Positions 25,839 through 34,700 are shown, counted from the first letter of the stretch. The stretch: 64,000 nt of DNA from Paenibacillus profundus (GCF_021369635.1 NZ_JAJNBZ010000021.1:1-64000); one strand, 5' to 3'. Notes: a model not told the origin generated them from the letters alone. A program made the numbers and translations.

Positions 25839-27137
25839 ATGGAAGAAACTCTGATAAAAAATCATGATAGTGGTCCCGTGATGAGTGATTCCGATGATCA
25901 CAATCTTGAAGCAGCAGTAAGCGATTATAATTTGTCTCATAAAGATATTGCTATGGTCAAAAAAATAGAAAAACATCTAAAATTATTTGACATTTTTAGA
26001 CTGAGAAGTCCTAAATTGATAACACTTATTTTAGCAGGAGCCAAGACATTAGCCAGTGAAGCAGGGCGATTTTCGATGGACGAAGCTCAAAAATATTTAG
26101 GCTATATGAGTAAGAGAACCAGAGATAGAGTGATCAAAGAACTAAAGGATAAAGGTTGGATTGTATTTGACGGATTTGAATATGAGGTTCCGGGAAAGGT
26201 AAGATCCTTCTTATCGTCCATGTTTTTATCTTTTGCCAAGGAAAATCTATCTATGGAAGAACAGATTAAAACAACCGTCATGCTCGCTGAATTTGTCGAT
26301 GAATTTAATATGGACGAAGAGCAGACGGAGCTCATTAAAAATATTGGATTCCGAGAACTGGCGGTTTGGAGAGATTATCTGGAACGTGTAATTCAGAAAA
26401 ATTCACGCCGTGAAATATTAGAAATGGGCAAACAAATTCAAGGGATTGTAGAGGTTATTAAAAACACGCAGAGCACGCTCAAAAGCAACCGAAATGTTAT
26501 TGCTATAGAAAAATACGATGAATTTTATGATATTACAAGCAATATTCTAGTTTTGGCTACGCAAATCCTTTCATTGGCCATTCAATTTCAAAGAGAGAAC
26601 CAAAAAGGACTAGGTGAATTTATTTCTCCAGAAATGATAGAAGCAGCTATCCAAGACGCACCTAAAGAAGTTTTAGCAAGGTTCTCCGAAAAAAACTTTT
26701 CAGTTCCAAAGCAAGTTTACCAACTACGAGAAGAAATCATAGATAGCAGGACAAGAGCATTTTTTGAAAATGAAAAAGATGAATTTATAGCAACACCTCC
26801 CCCCGTACCAGTGGATATTATTGAAGAAGAGGTATTCTTTGAGAACTTTCATAATCCAATGGAACTTTTTTATCAAGAAATTGTGCTGAAGATGATATCA
26901 AAAGATCAAGCACCTATTGATGAATTACTCTTCCAAGATATCAATAGCTTTGGTCAGGCCATGTATAAAACTGGTCAGCTTCTCAAACTATCCAGAGAAG
27001 TAAAAAACAATGAAGAACTAAATATTAAGAAAAAAGAAGTGTTTGATCTTAAAGTTAACGATGTATATAAGGAATTAAAAGAAGGCCCAGTTGAACTAGT
27101 CACGGAGTGTTATATAAGGAGAAATCACAATGGATGA
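25839..27137 (+). CDS. Kleisin-like subunit of a condensin-type complex (MukF/JetA-like)
   Basis: A 432-residue, mostly helical protein. Residues 60-125 fold like a winged helix (TLASEAGRFSMDEAQKYLGYMSKRTRDRVIKELKDKGWI, then FEYEVPGKV). A long helical middle part includes the heptad-rich region 190-260. A proline-rich break (ATPPPVPVDIIEEE, about residue 320) precedes a small C-terminal domain. Size, winged helix, helical neck and first place in an operon with a 211-residue partner and an SMC gene fit MukF/JetA-type kleisins. These bridge the two SMC heads and load the complex on DNA. The assignment rests on architecture and gene order, not clear motif identity. AAAAAGGGGGA precedes the ATG. 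The stop overlaps the next gene by eight bases. Confidence 0.65.
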   Translation: MEETLIKNHDSGPVMSDSDDHNLEAAVSDYNLSHKDIAMVKKIEKHLKLFDIFRLRSPKLITLILAGAKTLASEAGRFSMDEAQKYLGYMSKRTRDRVIKELKDKGWIVFDGFEYEVPGKVRSFLSSMFLSFAKENLSMEEQIKTTVMLAEFVDEFNMDEEQTELIKNIGFRELAVWRDYLERVIQKNSRREILEMGKQIQGIVEVIKNTQSTLKSNRNVIAIEKYDEFYDITSNILVLATQILSLAIQFQRENQKGLGEFISPEMIEAAIQDAPKEVLARFSEKNFSVPKQVYQLREEIIDSRTRAFFENEKDEFIATPPPVPVDIIEEEVFFENFHNPMELFYQEIVLKMISKDQAPIDELLFQDINSFGQAMYKTGQLLKLSREVKNNEELNIKKKEVFDLKVNDVYKELKEGPVELVTECYIRRNHNG

Positions 27138-27765
27138 CACTAATCAATTTACTATTAATCCGGAAGCTCAAAGAATATGTTCCATGTTCCATTTTGGTTG
27201 GGCTTCCAAAAAGGAAATAGGGCAAATTGAAAGGAATATCAAGTTATTTAAAGATGTTCAATTTTATTTTTCTTTAGTGGGTTATGATATTTTCAACCCG
27301 CCCGGGACGGATTGGTATGTCCTTCGATTAAAAAAAGAGTATGACTCTGCTGCATTCGATTACTTTTATAAGAGAGTTAAAGGGATAGATAGGAGACATA
27401 TGGCGTTACTTACCATATTGTTTGCGAAGTTGGTTCTACCTAAAAAACTCGGTCATGTTGAACCTGAACATGAATTGAGCATGACGATTGATGAGATTAT
27501 TTATAGCTACGGAGCGAAGTTTCAGCAAGGAAAGCAAAATATAAAAAAGACTATTGAATCTTTACTAGCAGCTCTAAAAAAACACCATTATATCCTTTTG
27601 GAAAAAGGAAGATCGAAAATAACAGCTGGTCCTGCCATGTATATGCTGCATAGCGATATGCTTATGGATATTTGCGACTATGTGATCCAGGGTCTAACTG
27701 AAAGTTTAAGCACCAATAATCTATTGAAGGAAGAGAGTGCTGCAAGTAAGGAGGAACTGGAATGA
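27130..27765 (+). CDS. MukE/JetB-like small condensin partner
   Basis: A 211-residue protein of predicted tandem winged-helix build: an N-terminal helical part, then FYKRVKGIDRRHMALLTILFAKLVLP, ELSMTIDEIIYSYG and a second unit KKTIESLLAALKKHHYILLEKGRSKITAGPAMYML. Such proteins (MukE, MksE, JetB/DUF4194) bind the kleisin and DNA at the SMC heads. The identification depends on size, winged-helix look and position between the kleisin-like and SMC genes. It overlaps the previous gene by eight bases and the next by four (ATGA), so stoichiometric coupled translation is likely. Confidence 0.65.
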   Translation: MDDTNQFTINPEAQRICSMFHFGWASKKEIGQIERNIKLFKDVQFYFSLVGYDIFNPPGTDWYVLRLKKEYDSAAFDYFYKRVKGIDRRHMALLTILFAKLVLPKKLGHVEPEHELSMTIDEIIYSYGAKFQQGKQNIKKTIESLLAALKKHHYILLEKGRSKITAGPAMYMLHSDMLMDICDYVIQGLTESLSTNNLLKEESAASKEELE

Positions 27766-30638
27766 TTAAAGACTTTTCAACTGTATTTTGGGGACACCTT
27801 CCTATGACTAAAGAACCGTATAAGGCTCATGAAAAGGTGAATGCATTTGTTGGCCCATCCGGTCATGGGAAAACTACAATATGGGATGGACTTCGATTGA
27901 TGTTGGGAGCAAGTCATTTCGAAAGCAAAAGGACTTTTTCATTTTATGTACAGAAGAGTAACTGGGCTGTGGTAAGGGTTGCATTTAACAATTTTTCGGT
28001 TAATGGCATTCGTCCCTTCGAACCAGTTAGAAAATTTAAAGAAGAAGTTACTGCATGTTGCAGGATTTACAAAAACGATCAAAAATCATGGTCTAGAGAC
28101 TACTATTTATTTGATGGTAAATTTTATGATCTGGCTGATCTTCAATTAAACAGTAAAGCCTATAGTGAAGCGTACTTAAATGTAAGTGAATATCTTCATA
28201 TATTAGAGGAGTGCCTTGGAGTTACAAAAGAATTTCGTAACCTGATGGCAATGAATCCCGATAACGTTAGAGAAGTTGTGAATTCCTCACCACACGAGCT
28301 TTTTGATCTAGTCTTTAATTTAAAAGGGACGAAGGATTACAAAAAACGTTACGATGAGAGCAAACAAAGATTGGGCGTTCAAGAGCTAGCAATTGAGCAG
28401 GCAGAGGAAGAAATGGATCAAGCCAAAAATAGGTTTGAAGTAACAAGCCAAAAAGCAGAAAAATTTCGACTATATCAAGAAAAAGAAATAGAAGTCGAAC
28501 GGACTGAAATTATATTAAAAAAACTTGAATACTTTGAATTTCAGGAAGAATTGAAGTCAACAAAAGAGGAAATGGATCGAGTCGAAAAAACAGGGAGGTT
28601 TGAGTCAGATAAAGTAAATGAGATAACTGTAAAATTTAATGTAAAACAAAAAGAGATTGAACAATTGATTTTAGAATCCGATAGACTGGGCGATATCGAG
28701 GAGCAAGCAAACCAAGATATTACACAGTATACAGTTGACAAAGCACGGATTGATACCCAAATTGAAGAAATAGATGAGCAAATTAATTGCCTTAAACAAA
28801 TTGAACCTCAAAATGTTGATTACTTAAATGAACTGAAAGAAATGTTAACAGCGGATCTAGAGCAGACGAAGTTAGATTATTCTCAAGTAAAGACTGAACT
28901 CGTTCATTTGAAAAGGAAATTTTCTGATTTAGAAAAGAATCTCGTTCCTTATAAAGAGGAGGCTAAGAAGTTCAGGCAGACTCTTGTGGAAAATCATATT
29001 CCATTTATTATGCTTGCCGATGCTATCAGTGTGAAACCGGAGATGAAAAGTTGGCAAAAAGCGATCGAATCCTATATTGGTAATAATCGATATCGGATAA
29101 TTGTGGAACCTGACAATTATCTTTCTGCTAAAAAAATTCAACAAGAGATTCGATATGGTGCCCGTGTTTCTTTACCTAAAAAAGAAAAGGTACTGTCAAT
29201 AAGAAAAAATGTTTCTTATCCAAGCATTCGCTCTGCAATCAATATTAGTCACCGAGAAAAGGTGGAAGGATATATGGGGCGATTAAATAATGTATATCTA
29301 GTTGAAACGGTAGAAGAAGGTCATGACCTTCAAGCTAAAGGTATAGAAAGCATTACACTTGAAGGACTACTTCAGGATGAAGATGGTGCAATTCATTTAA
29401 AGTATCATACCTTATGTTGTGGGAAATTAGCAATTGATGAAGAGATAAAGGAAACTAAGGAATTACTGAACGAGAAAGAAAAAATAGTAAATGAACTTGA
29501 AGATAGTATCAGTAAACAAGAGAGTGAATTAGGGGAAGTTAACAGTGCAATTAACAATCAAAAGTTGTTGGCAAGACTACCTGATCTGGAAAATTCGTAT
29601 CATCTTTTACGGGAGGAATCAACCAAATTATCAGTATTAATTGATGATACGACAAAGGAAAAGGACAAGGTAAAACATGAACTGGTAGAAAACCGAAATA
29701 AAGAACGAAAAATTGGAGCAGTACAATCAGGGTTAGCTGAAGAAAGGGCTCGGTCATTACAAAAAGCGGAAGATCTTTTGAAACAACATACTGATTTACA
29801 TGAAAAATTTAGTTATCTTACATCTATTACAGAACAGGCATTGACCGAAGTACAAGCACTGGGACTAAGTGACGATGAGATCGAGTTTATTTCATATGAT
29901 GTACAAGGAAGTGCCTTTAGGAACCAACAAGGAGATCTGTTTACTTCCAAGGAATTGCAAAATCGTTTAAATGAGCTCCTCGAAGAGAAAAGAAAACTTT
30001 ATGATAATTCGGTAAGTGAAGAAATTGTTCGACTAGTCGAGGCACAGCAAGGTCAAGTGGAGTTACTAGCACAAAACCTTCGAAACTTAAAGGAAGATAG
30101 AGATAAGCTAGAACGTACTTGCGATGATTTACTGTATCAATTTCGAAATCATATTAAAGAAATTATGAAAAATTATATTACAGAATTCGAAAATTTAGCG
30201 GACTTACTAAAGGCTTCGGCCAAAGGTAGGTTAGTAGAAGTAACTCCAGAACCAGAAACTTGGGAAATTCAACTGTTTATTGGTTACGATGGGAAGGAAC
30301 CTGTTGCAGTTGATGGCCCACACCTTAGTTCAGGTCAGAAGGCCTGCACTAGTCTAATGATTTTATTGGCAGCTTTAAGTGATAACCAAAAAGGAACAAC
30401 AACGCCAATTATGTTTTTGGATGAGCCAAAGGCTCGGGTTGATGATGAGCGTGGCAATGAAATCGGCCAACTTTTGCAAGTCACAAATATCCAGTATTTT
30501 ATTACACACCAACAGGGTGAATCCTTAAAAACGATCGATTGGATCGACCATGCATTCACTTGTAGTGCCTCTGAGCCCGGAAAAGAATTTGCCCACCCGC
30601 TCATATTGAAAAAACGTGCGAGTAGAAGTCATTGGTAA
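27762..30638 (+). CDS. SMC/MukB/JetC-like ATPase
   Basis: A 958-residue SMC-type ATPase. Walker A is G31-PSGHGKTT, followed by an N-terminal head and long heptad coiled coils (about 180-390). A globular hinge follows at about 405-570 (SWQKAIESYIGNNRYRIIVEPDNYLSAKKIQQEI ... GYMGRLNNVYLVETVEEG), then return coils to about 800. The C-terminal head has signature LSSGQKACTS (855-864) and Walker B PIMFLDEP (883-890) with catalytic Glu. The D-loop is A-R-V-D-D and the H-loop is I-T-H-Q. This is a full SMC plan, slightly shorter than typical JetC or MukB. It would dimerise at the hinge and extrude or probe DNA with its two small partners. It is the motor of a Wadjet-like or MksB-like complex; the exact subfamily is uncertain. 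Confidence 0.85.
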   Translation: MIKDFSTVFWGHLPMTKEPYKAHEKVNAFVGPSGHGKTTIWDGLRLMLGASHFESKRTFSFYVQKSNWAVVRVAFNNFSVNGIRPFEPVRKFKEEVTACCRIYKNDQKSWSRDYYLFDGKFYDLADLQLNSKAYSEAYLNVSEYLHILEECLGVTKEFRNLMAMNPDNVREVVNSSPHELFDLVFNLKGTKDYKKRYDESKQRLGVQELAIEQAEEEMDQAKNRFEVTSQKAEKFRLYQEKEIEVERTEIILKKLEYFEFQEELKSTKEEMDRVEKTGRFESDKVNEITVKFNVKQKEIEQLILESDRLGDIEEQANQDITQYTVDKARIDTQIEEIDEQINCLKQIEPQNVDYLNELKEMLTADLEQTKLDYSQVKTELVHLKRKFSDLEKNLVPYKEEAKKFRQTLVENHIPFIMLADAISVKPEMKSWQKAIESYIGNNRYRIIVEPDNYLSAKKIQQEIRYGARVSLPKKEKVLSIRKNVSYPSIRSAINISHREKVEGYMGRLNNVYLVETVEEGHDLQAKGIESITLEGLLQDEDGAIHLKYHTLCCGKLAIDEEIKETKELLNEKEKIVNELEDSISKQESELGEVNSAINNQKLLARLPDLENSYHLLREESTKLSVLIDDTTKEKDKVKHELVENRNKERKIGAVQSGLAEERARSLQKAEDLLKQHTDLHEKFSYLTSITEQALTEVQALGLSDDEIEFISYDVQGSAFRNQQGDLFTSKELQNRLNELLEEKRKLYDNSVSEEIVRLVEAQQGQVELLAQNLRNLKEDRDKLERTCDDLLYQFRNHIKEIMKNYITEFENLADLLKASAKGRLVEVTPEPETWEIQLFIGYDGKEPVAVDGPHLSSGQKACTSLMILLAALSDNQKGTTTPIMFLDEPKARVDDERGNEIGQLLQVTNIQYFITHQQGESLKTIDWIDHAFTCSASEPGKEFAHPLILKKRASRSHW

Positions 30639-30676
30639 GTGATAAAAAGAGGGAGTAAAAGAGGTGATGGGCGGAG

Positions 30677-32551
30677 ATGTTCCAACACGCCATTTTTAAA
30701 ATCGACGAACACCATGTTGGATTGGAAGTAAATACAGTGTATAAAGAGTATCGTTATCCTGTTGAAATGTTGGCATGTGGACAAAAATATGATGGAATAG
30801 AGACTACTTTAAATAAACCGCATGGAAAAAAGATAATCATGGAGTTTGTTATTAATCTACTTTTAAAAGGCCCAAAACAATATAAGCCATTCGTTAATCA
30901 AATCCTTCAAAGATACACGTGGCTCGAGTTAAATGATGTTTTAGAGATACTTTTATTAGATGGTGTCATACAAATTATATTTAAAAATCAAAATCCTCGA
31001 AAAATGGTTAATTGGCTACCTAAAACTATTCAACTTGACCCAAGAGCGATGGGAAATTTGTTGGGAAATTCTCCAGACTATAAATTAGAACTTTCAAAAT
31101 TAAAAGATACAGTAGTGCGCTTGGTAACAGGAAGCCAAAGTTCAATAAGAAAAAATTTATTGAGATGGGTTGAAGAAGAAGAGATTAAGAATCAATCAGG
31201 CACTGTAGTTGTGGATTGCAAATCATTTAAAAAATATAAATCAATACTTCTCACTGTAGCTTACTATATTCATTTAAAGGAGACAGGAAGAAAATTACCT
31301 TTACGTTATATATCGAATCAAGTTTGGAATAAGCCTAAATTGTTAAGCCTATACAAGAATGATTCTGCTCTTTTAGCAGGTATACCTTTGAATGAATTGG
31401 AATCAGTACTTCTTCCGGATATTAATAGTTCTTTATATGCACCACTTATATTAATATCGCCAGTGGAGAAACTACAGAAATTAATTACCGAATTGTCTGA
31501 CATATTAGAATCAGATATAAAAAAACCAGAATTATTGATTTGCCTAAATAAAACAGATTATTGTACCCAAAACATTCTTGAAATAATTGCAGATGATAAC
31601 AGTGTTACAGATAATTATTTGAAACTTTACGATGTTTTGAAAAATGATCTTGTTGAAGGAAACTATCGCAAAGCTAGATTGACCATCATAAATGATTTAG
31701 AGCCTTCAATCAAGGTTCTAAAAAAACAATTATTGAAGATAGAGCGTATGAGACAGCAATTTGAATTGATTGCTCTAGAGGAAATAGGGAGTGGATCTTT
31801 TGCTAGAGTGTATAAAGTATTTGATCCAGAATACAAAAAAATTGTGGCTTGCAAAGTTCTTTTTCCAAGAAGCCACTTTAAACAGGTTTATGGGAATGAT
31901 GGAGACGAATATATAATCCGTTTTAAGCGAGAAGTAAAGCTGCTAAATGAAAAGTTACAGCACAACAACATTGTAGAAGTGGAGAAACTTCAACTTGAAG
32001 GAGCCCCTTTTTGGTTTACTATGCCATTAGCAAGCTATTCTTTAGAAAAGTGGGTCAAAGAGAATGGTGGAGCTTCAGAGGAGCAGCGTATTCAAATTTT
32101 TAAACAAATCATATCAGGCGTTAAGTACTTACATGAAGAAAACAGGTATCATCGAGATTTAGCCCCAAATAACATTCTATTATATGACATGGATAATGGT
32201 CCGGTAGTTAAGATCGCTGATTTTGGATTGGCAAAAGATCCGGAATCAATGTCATTTTTTACTGGCTTATCCAAAAGAGGATATGGACAAGAGAATTTTA
32301 CTGATCCAGAACAGTTAAATAATCTCGCTAAGTCCACTAATTTGTCTGATATCTATTCACTTGGAGCTTTATTGTACTATTTATTAAGCGGCAAACTCCC
32401 TAAAAAAAGAAAGTATGTCCCTGTTACGTATCAAAATGTAGTTATGAGAGCTATGGATACTCGGAAAAACCGGTATCAGACAATATGTGAATTTGAAAAT
32501 GACTTTAATAAGTATTTAAAACAAACTGGAGAACTCAGACATATTACTTGA
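30677..32551 (+). CDS. Hanks-type Ser/Thr kinase with a novel N-terminal domain, condensin-linked
   Basis: A 624-residue protein. Residues 1-360 match no domain I recognise. They contain a segment L-P-L-R-Y-I-S-N-Q-V-W-N-K-P-K-L-L that faintly recalls JetD-type N-terminal regions, then a helical stretch. Residues 365-615 form a complete protein kinase: G-loop G371-S-G-S-F, K393 (V-A-C-K), H492-R-D494-L-A-P-N-N499, D515-F-G and an activation segment ending T-D-P-E. All catalytic residues are present, so it should be active on Ser/Thr. There is no membrane segment, so it is cytosolic. It lies 38 bases after the SMC gene, where a JetD topoisomerase-like nuclease gene would be expected in Wadjet. 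It probably signals or executes the response of the complex by phosphorylation. Confidence 0.8.
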   Translation: MFQHAIFKIDEHHVGLEVNTVYKEYRYPVEMLACGQKYDGIETTLNKPHGKKIIMEFVINLLLKGPKQYKPFVNQILQRYTWLELNDVLEILLLDGVIQIIFKNQNPRKMVNWLPKTIQLDPRAMGNLLGNSPDYKLELSKLKDTVVRLVTGSQSSIRKNLLRWVEEEEIKNQSGTVVVDCKSFKKYKSILLTVAYYIHLKETGRKLPLRYISNQVWNKPKLLSLYKNDSALLAGIPLNELESVLLPDINSSLYAPLILISPVEKLQKLITELSDILESDIKKPELLICLNKTDYCTQNILEIIADDNSVTDNYLKLYDVLKNDLVEGNYRKARLTIINDLEPSIKVLKKQLLKIERMRQQFELIALEEIGSGSFARVYKVFDPEYKKIVACKVLFPRSHFKQVYGNDGDEYIIRFKREVKLLNEKLQHNNIVEVEKLQLEGAPFWFTMPLASYSLEKWVKENGGASEEQRIQIFKQIISGVKYLHEENRYHRDLAPNNILLYDMDNGPVVKIADFGLAKDPESMSFFTGLSKRGYGQENFTDPEQLNNLAKSTNLSDIYSLGALLYYLLSGKLPKKRKYVPVTYQNVVMRAMDTRKNRYQTICEFENDFNKYLKQTGELRHIT

Positions 32552-32631
32552 CCTTTGATTTTATCTAAAACTACTCTTACACACCTTCTGTAAGAAGAAT
32601 TGTCAAAGTATTTTACAGACTCATATAAGGC

Positions 32632-32663
32632 GATAGCGACTCTTGAACTCAAGGGTCGCTATC
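32632..32663. terminator. Hairpin between convergent kinase and pheromone genes
   Basis: A perfect 9-bp repeat gatagcgac / gtcgctatc with an inner ctt/aag pairing. There is no long U-tract. It probably serves both strands. Confidence 0.5.
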
Positions 32664-32680
32664 AGTTATGTCTATGAGGA

Positions 32681-32911
32681 TTATGTGTTTTTAGTAATTC
32701 CATCGCTGCCCAACGGATTCCATCCCGATCCGATGTCACTACTCAGTGGAGACCATCCTGTTCCTATGTTGCTCACTTGCCACCCTGACCCAATATTGTC
32801 ACCCAATGGTGACCATCCCGAACCTATGTTATCCAGACTCGTTCCCAAAGACGCTCCGGTAGAACCGAACAAGAAAAGAGCCATGGACATCGTGATTAAT
32901 GCTTTTTTCAT
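32681..32911 (-). CDS. Secreted repeat pro-peptide, candidate quorum-sensing pheromone
   Basis: A 76-residue pre-propeptide. Residues 1-24 are an export signal (MKK, then a hydrophobic core ALITMSMALFLFG and small residues). The rest is four repeats with the core [DN]-I-G-[ST]-G-W: D-N-I-G-S-G-W-S-P-L-G, D-N-I-G-S-G-W-Q-V-S, N-I-G-T-G-W-S-P-L-S and D-I-G-S-G-W-N-P-L-G. The ATG at 32911 follows GAGGTGG by six bases; an upstream in-frame ATG at 32926 overlaps that site. The gene overlaps the 3' end of the XRE-TPR regulator by 83 bases in another frame, the usual layout for Phr, PapR and NprX-like pheromones. Secreted repeats would be trimmed to short G-W peptides that re-enter and bind the regulator. 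The pheromone role is inferred from context. Confidence 0.75.
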   Translation of the reverse strand: MKKALITMSMALFLFGSTGASLGTSLDNIGSGWSPLGDNIGSGWQVSNIGTGWSPLSSDIGSGWNPLGSDGITKNT

Positions 32912-34184
32912 CTGAATCCACCTCATTTAGTAGAATATTTGTAAACCGATTCTTGTGCTCTGGTGTAGCATGCAGTTCATATTCTTGAAAGGTAATGACA
33001 GCCGTTCCTACATACTGCATATTTTTGAGTGTGAGAGCCAATTCCAAGGATAGGGCATTATATTCAAACCCTAAATCATGATGAGCCGTTTTCAAATAAT
33101 ACTGTGCTAATGCTTGTGTGAGACGTAATTTATGTTTTAAGTGGAAAGGGTCTTTCCTGGATAATAAATCGTCGACGTTAGATTTGTATTTCTCCAGATA
33201 CTGAGCAGCATCATGGAATGCATCATTGCTGACATAGCTCTCCAACGCAATAGGGAGTACCAGAAGTACTTGGTCACCCTTCAGGAGGCTCATAAGCTCC
33301 TCGATAGGTTCCGTTTGCTTCATCTCAATGTAGATGTAGAGTTCGTTGCATCTGGCTAGCCGAACGTAATGGTCACCGTACACGGCATACTGCTGAGTGA
33401 TTTTTAATGCACCTTCAAAGTTTTTCATTCCCATTAATGCAACTGACTCATACAACCAGCCTTCTGCCACATAATCATCTTGCCCTTCTTCAAATGCAAT
33501 ATTTCGTAACTCTTTTGCATAGAGGAGGAGTTTTGACCAGTTCTCTACTACATTATAGAACGTCAGGATACGGTAATACGCATCGAGTCTTAACTTATCT
33601 GGCAGTATTGGCAAATATTCAATCAGTTGACACAATGCTTCGTTCCCTGCTCCGCTTGTATCCAAATCTCTCAATATGAGAAACCTTCTGTAGTATGAGA
33701 GGGCTATTTTTTCGCTTCGGCTGTATCCGTTGCGGACGATGATGTCATAGAAAGGGAGTGAGTAGTTGCGCTTGGTTGATTGGAAGATGCGTTCGGCTAT
33801 TTTGAAGGTGGTGTCGATCATTTTGGAACGATTGGTTTCTTCGTAGAGGAGTTGTACAAGTTGTTTGACAAGGTCATATTTTTCAACTTCGATGCAGTGG
33901 AGGATAAAATCGCTTGTCTTGTCAGGCCGTAATCGTCCCATTTCATTGCAGCATTCCCCTATAAATTCTTCATAGAATGAATGCTTCGGTAATCCGAATG
34001 CTTGATTAATGGCATGGAGCTGAGGCAACATAAGCGACTGCTTATTGTTAAAAATATAGCTAATTGATGAACTGTCTATGCATGAAGCCTCTGCTAATTC
34101 CTTTTGCTTCCACCCCCTTAAGTTCAGTTCCTCTTGTAACCTGTGGCGGAGTTCCATCGGAGCTACATGAAGATTACTTGTCAT
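32829..34184 (-). CDS. XRE-TPR (RRNPP-type) peptide-responsive regulator
   Basis: A 451-residue regulator. An N-terminal HTH (residues 10-65: LQEELNLRGWKQKELAEASCIDSSSISYIFNNKQSLMLPQLHAIN) is followed by about 380 residues of helical tetratricopeptide-like repeats, the peptide-binding module in PlcR, NprR, AimR and related receptors. AGGAGG precedes the ATG. The downstream overlapping gene encodes an exported repeat peptide, its probable ligand. The receptor would change DNA binding on peptide uptake, presumably through an Opp permease elsewhere. A promoter and a palindrome lie upstream. It converges on the defence island, so it may sense population density for that island; no direct evidence links them. 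The exact subfamily (PlcR, AimR or AloR-like) is unresolved. Confidence 0.82.
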   Translation of the reverse strand: MTSNLHVAPMELRHRLQEELNLRGWKQKELAEASCIDSSSISYIFNNKQSLMLPQLHAINQAFGLPKHSFYEEFIGECCNEMGRLRPDKTSDFILHCIEVEKYDLVKQLVQLLYEETNRSKMIDTTFKIAERIFQSTKRNYSLPFYDIIVRNGYSRSEKIALSYYRRFLILRDLDTSGAGNEALCQLIEYLPILPDKLRLDAYYRILTFYNVVENWSKLLLYAKELRNIAFEEGQDDYVAEGWLYESVALMGMKNFEGALKITQQYAVYGDHYVRLARCNELYIYIEMKQTEPIEELMSLLKGDQVLLVLPIALESYVSNDAFHDAAQYLEKYKSNVDDLLSRKDPFHLKHKLRLTQALAQYYLKTAHHDLGFEYNALSLELALTLKNMQYVGTAVITFQEYELHATPEHKNRFTNILLNEVDSDEKSINHDVHGSFLVRFYRSVFGNESG

Positions 34185-34243
34185 TTTGTATCCTCCTCAT
34201 ACAGTAATTCATCATTAACACCCAAAATCCTTCCTTTATTTCT

Positions 34244-34280
34244 ATATTATTGAAATATCCTTTTGCCTTTAAGTATACTT
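34244..34280 (-). promoter_or_regulatory. Promoter of the first XRE-TPR regulator with overlapping palindrome
   Basis: On the minus strand TTAAAG (34272-34267), a 17-base spacer and TAATAT (34249-34244). The 10-bp perfect palindrome aagtatactt (34271-34280) overlaps the -35, suggesting an operator. Confidence 0.45.
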
Positions 34281-34424
34281 TAAGATGGTGTAAATACCGA
34301 ATTGACATCTGGTTGAATTATGACACTACTTTTGTCGAATTTTGGAGAAGGCATGATATATGTTTCTGACAGTTTAGCAATGGCTATTGAGGCAATGCGG
34401 GGCATATAATCGATATGGTTGATA

Positions 34425-34441
34425 GTATACAGTCTGTATAC
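34425..34441. promoter_or_regulatory. 17-bp perfect palindrome, putative operator
   Basis: gtatacagtctgtatac is a perfect odd palindrome containing the same GTATAC core as the site at 34271-34280. It lies in the 516-base divergent gap between the regulator and the ferritin gene. The rest of that gap shows no gene I can support. Confidence 0.5.
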
Positions 34442-34700
34442 AGATTGTTTTTATTTCCTTTCTAGGAAAATCTATGGCGAATTCAGAGTGACATCTAAGC
34501 TATGGATCTACATTGTCTTTAGCCTGTCCCCCTTTACATCTCCGCTCATTTCCAACATACTGAGAATAGAAGGAAGCATGTCTGTACAGGATAAAGAATG
34601 ATGCCAGTTGGGCAGTGCACCGTAAGGCCGCGCTAGTTCCTTGTACAAGCGGTATGAGCTTACCTTTCATCTAGACAAGCTATTAAGGGAGAGTGATCCG

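Noticed and set aside
25839..32551. Calling the operon a complete Wadjet (JetABCD) system
   Set aside because: No JetD-type nuclease gene is present and the first two proteins are assigned by architecture only, so the operon is described as condensin-like with a kinase.
34419..34601. 60-codon frame before ferritin starting inside the 17-bp palindrome
   Set aside because: No ribosome binding site; the start codon region is better explained as regulatory DNA.
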